Positions 62,894 through 64,000 of a stretch of 64,000 nucleotides of DNA are shown here, one piece after another. Within the stretch, counting starts at the first letter, position 1; every line of letters starts with the position of its first letter. This stretch comes from Pseudovibrio denitrificans JCM 12308 (lineage in GTDB: Bacteria > Pseudomonadota > Alphaproteobacteria > Rhizobiales > Stappiaceae), in assembly GCF_001310815.1 (NCBI RefSeq), contig NZ_BAZK01000007.1:1-64000 (forward strand), in the 5' to 3' direction. The position numbers were made by a program, and so were the translations under genes. The notes beneath the pieces were generated by a model that was not told where the DNA came from, did no database searches, and saw only the letters and a program-made list of their open reading frames with translations.

Positions 62894-63315
62894 CAGTTGC
62901 CTCGCTGCGCATCAAGATATCTGCGCACGCGCATCAAATCTGTCAATTGCCCGCCCAGCATAATCTCAAGAGCAGTCTTACCGCCAAAATCCGTGTTAGG
63001 CCGCTTCACCCAGCCATATCCGCGGTTCGGATCGCTGAACAACAAACGCAGGGCTTTATGAATGCCGAGAAGGTTGGAAAGGCGCGCGGCAAGGTCCACA
63101 CTCACGCGGCCATAATGCTTGGTCTTCCAGCGTTGATAGGTACGCTTGGCAATATCGCCCAGCAACAAAGTGGCTTGCTCATCAGTCAACTGCCAGCGAT
63201 CAAACAGGTTGATCACGGCCCGCTGCATGGCATGGACCTCTTCCTCCGTGAACTTAGGCCCCCCAGGCGCCAAAGGCTGCTCAATCTTTCGAAGACTAGG
63301 CATCGTCCCTCTCAT
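62890..63315 (-). CDS. Xre/MbcA/ParS-type antitoxin (DUF2384)
   Basis: 141-residue antitoxin. An N-terminal HTH-like region (LTDEQATLLLGDIAKRTYQRWKT) and a C-terminal toxin-binding DUF2384 part (RLSNLLGIHKALRLLFSDPNRGYGWVKRPNTDFGGKTALEIMLGG), in which the RPN...F.G.SAL-type motif is clear. The start may be 63315 or the ATG at 63303. It likely neutralises the RES toxin and represses its own promoter through the inverted repeat just upstream. Confidence 0.9.
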   Translation of the reverse strand: MRGTMPSLRKIEQPLAPGGPKFTEEEVHAMQRAVINLFDRWQLTDEQATLLLGDIAKRTYQRWKTKHYGRVSVDLAARLSNLLGIHKALRLLFSDPNRGYGWVKRPNTDFGGKTALEIMLGGQLTDLMRVRRYLDAQRGNW

Positions 63316-63341
63316 CCAACCAACAAAACACTGAAAGTGCC

Positions 63342-63374
63342 ATATGGCATTATATTATGATTATGATGCCAAAT
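63342..63374. promoter_or_regulatory. Inverted repeat, probable antitoxin operator
   Basis: ATATGGCATTATA (63342-63354) and TATGATGCCAAAT (63362-63374) match as an inverted repeat at 11 of 13 positions. It lies 27 bases before the antitoxin start, the usual location of a toxin-antitoxin autoregulatory site. Confidence 0.6.
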
Positions 63375-63564
63375 GTCAAGATTTTGGGCGTGTTTTCGCG
63401 CGAATGATGATCTGCGACAAAACCCTGAGTGGTAGTTTATTCAAGTACATCCTACTATACGCAATATCTAATATAAACGTGGATGACCAAGCGTCTGCCT
63501 TGATGTGTGACGCCTGCAACTATAATTATCGATAAAAATACGAATAATTACAGTTGGGGGGGCC

Positions 63565-64000
63565 GTGACTTTTAAATCTCGCAGTTTGAGCAGTGTTTCC
63601 GTATGCGCGCTCGTTTTAAGCAGTGTTTTGGTCGTACCAGCCGCGGCGCAGACGGTGAATATTACCGTACCCAACAGCGCTCCAAATGATGCATCTCTGG
63701 ATACTCAGGTCATCACAGGACCTCTTTCTAACTACTCAGGGGAACTGGAGGTCGAAGTCGTTGGCGGTGAAGCCTCTGGTGCAGGAGCGACAGCGGAAGT
63801 AACAATACGCGGTGTTCGCTACGATATCACCGGAGACAATACCGGCAATATCTCAGTTGATGTCAGCGGCGGAAGTGCGGATAGCAGTACCAGTGCAAAT
63901 TCAGGTGCAACCGCTGCGATTACAATTGATGGTGTTGAAGGCACTCTGGAAAAGGACAATCTCGGAGCAATTTCTGTCAAAGGCACCAGTCAAAATGCCG
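63565..64000 (+). CDS. Start of a second autotransporter-like or surface protein (partial)
   Basis: Opens with GTG at 63565, directly after GGGGGGCC, and runs past the window end (145 codons seen). A signal peptide (SVCALVLSSVLVVPAAAQ, cleavage about residue 29) is followed by Ser/Ala/Gly-rich low-complexity sequence with repeats of the form ISVDVSGGSADSS and ITIDGVEGTL. This resembles the repetitive passenger of the 37.9 kb autotransporter. The barrel domain, if present, lies outside. The start is inferred; an alternative could not be tested. Confidence 0.7.
   Translation, partial: MTFKSRSLSSVSVCALVLSSVLVVPAAAQTVNITVPNSAPNDASLDTQVITGPLSNYSGELEVEVVGGEASGAGATAEVTIRGVRYDITGDNTGNISVDVSGGSADSSTSANSGATAAITIDGVEGTLEKDNLGAISVKGTSQNA

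Noticed and set aside
1..64000. CRISPR arrays, tRNA or rRNA genes, prophage genes, attachment sites
   Set aside because: No regular direct repeats with spacers, no tRNA-like clover pattern with a TTCRA arm, and no integrase or phage structural genes were recognised while reading; a dedicated scan could still find a short RNA gene.

Overview
The window looks like a piece of a marine, host-associated alphaproteobacterial chromosome. The family mix (two TRAP uptake operons, MbfA-type ferritin, DevBCA-type exporter, AGCS symporter, RES/Xre toxin-antitoxin, large outer-membrane autotransporters, effector-like proteins) and the moderate GC suggest something close to Pseudovibrio/Stappiaceae. That placement is inference; there is no rRNA or other marker gene here. 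I saw no tRNA, rRNA or CRISPR.

Layout. 1-0.5 kb: decayed IS200 end. 0.6-5.2 kb: TRAP transporter with gluconate kinase and a divergent GntR-like LacI repressor. 5.2-11.3 kb: D-lactate dehydrogenase, a fused-permease TRAP transporter and a FadR-type regulator, probably a lactate or 2-hydroxyacid module. 11.4-18.6 kb: DUF2478 protein, FeeM-like acyltransferase (frameshifted), divergent E1/ThiF-like enzyme, a NitT/TauT-type ABC importer with two frameshifted genes, and NnrS. 18.7-20.5 kb: a 613-residue protein with a C-terminal Josephin-like (deubiquitinase-like) cysteine protease domain, the most striking gene here. 20.6-28.7 kb: hybrid kinase/OmpR-type regulator divergent from an FbpABC/AfuABC-type importer. 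28.9-37.4 kb: DUF2235 hydrolase, cytochrome b561/cytochrome c', DevBCA-type exporter, and a di-haem peroxidase with a chemoreceptor. 37.9-41.9 kb: autotransporter and TIGR03032 protein. 41.9-53.3 kb: an IclR-controlled sugar or cyclitol regulon, with a catabolic operon (oxidoreductase, TPP enzyme, aldehyde dehydrogenase, IlvD/Edd dehydratase) divergent from a sugar ABC importer. 53.3-64 kb: MbfA, a 767-residue two-module protein, AEC carrier/LysR pair, AGCS symporter, GNAT, a small acidic hypothetical protein, RES/Xre toxin-antitoxin and the start of a second autotransporter.

A global oddity: seven otherwise intact genes (FeeM-like, ABC solute-binding protein, ABC ATPase, hybrid kinase, dehydratase, TPP enzyme, MbfA) are interrupted by what read as eight single-base losses, never a gain. 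Most fit loss of one base from a run. This is more consistent with deletion-type sequencing error than with biological decay, so I annotate each as one full-length gene carrying a frameshift.

The genes mostly describe a scavenger of organic acids and sugars (four complete importers in which the solute-binding gene is separated from the permease by an RNA hairpin), with iron and NO/peroxide handling and several surface or effector-like proteins pointing to life with a eukaryotic host.
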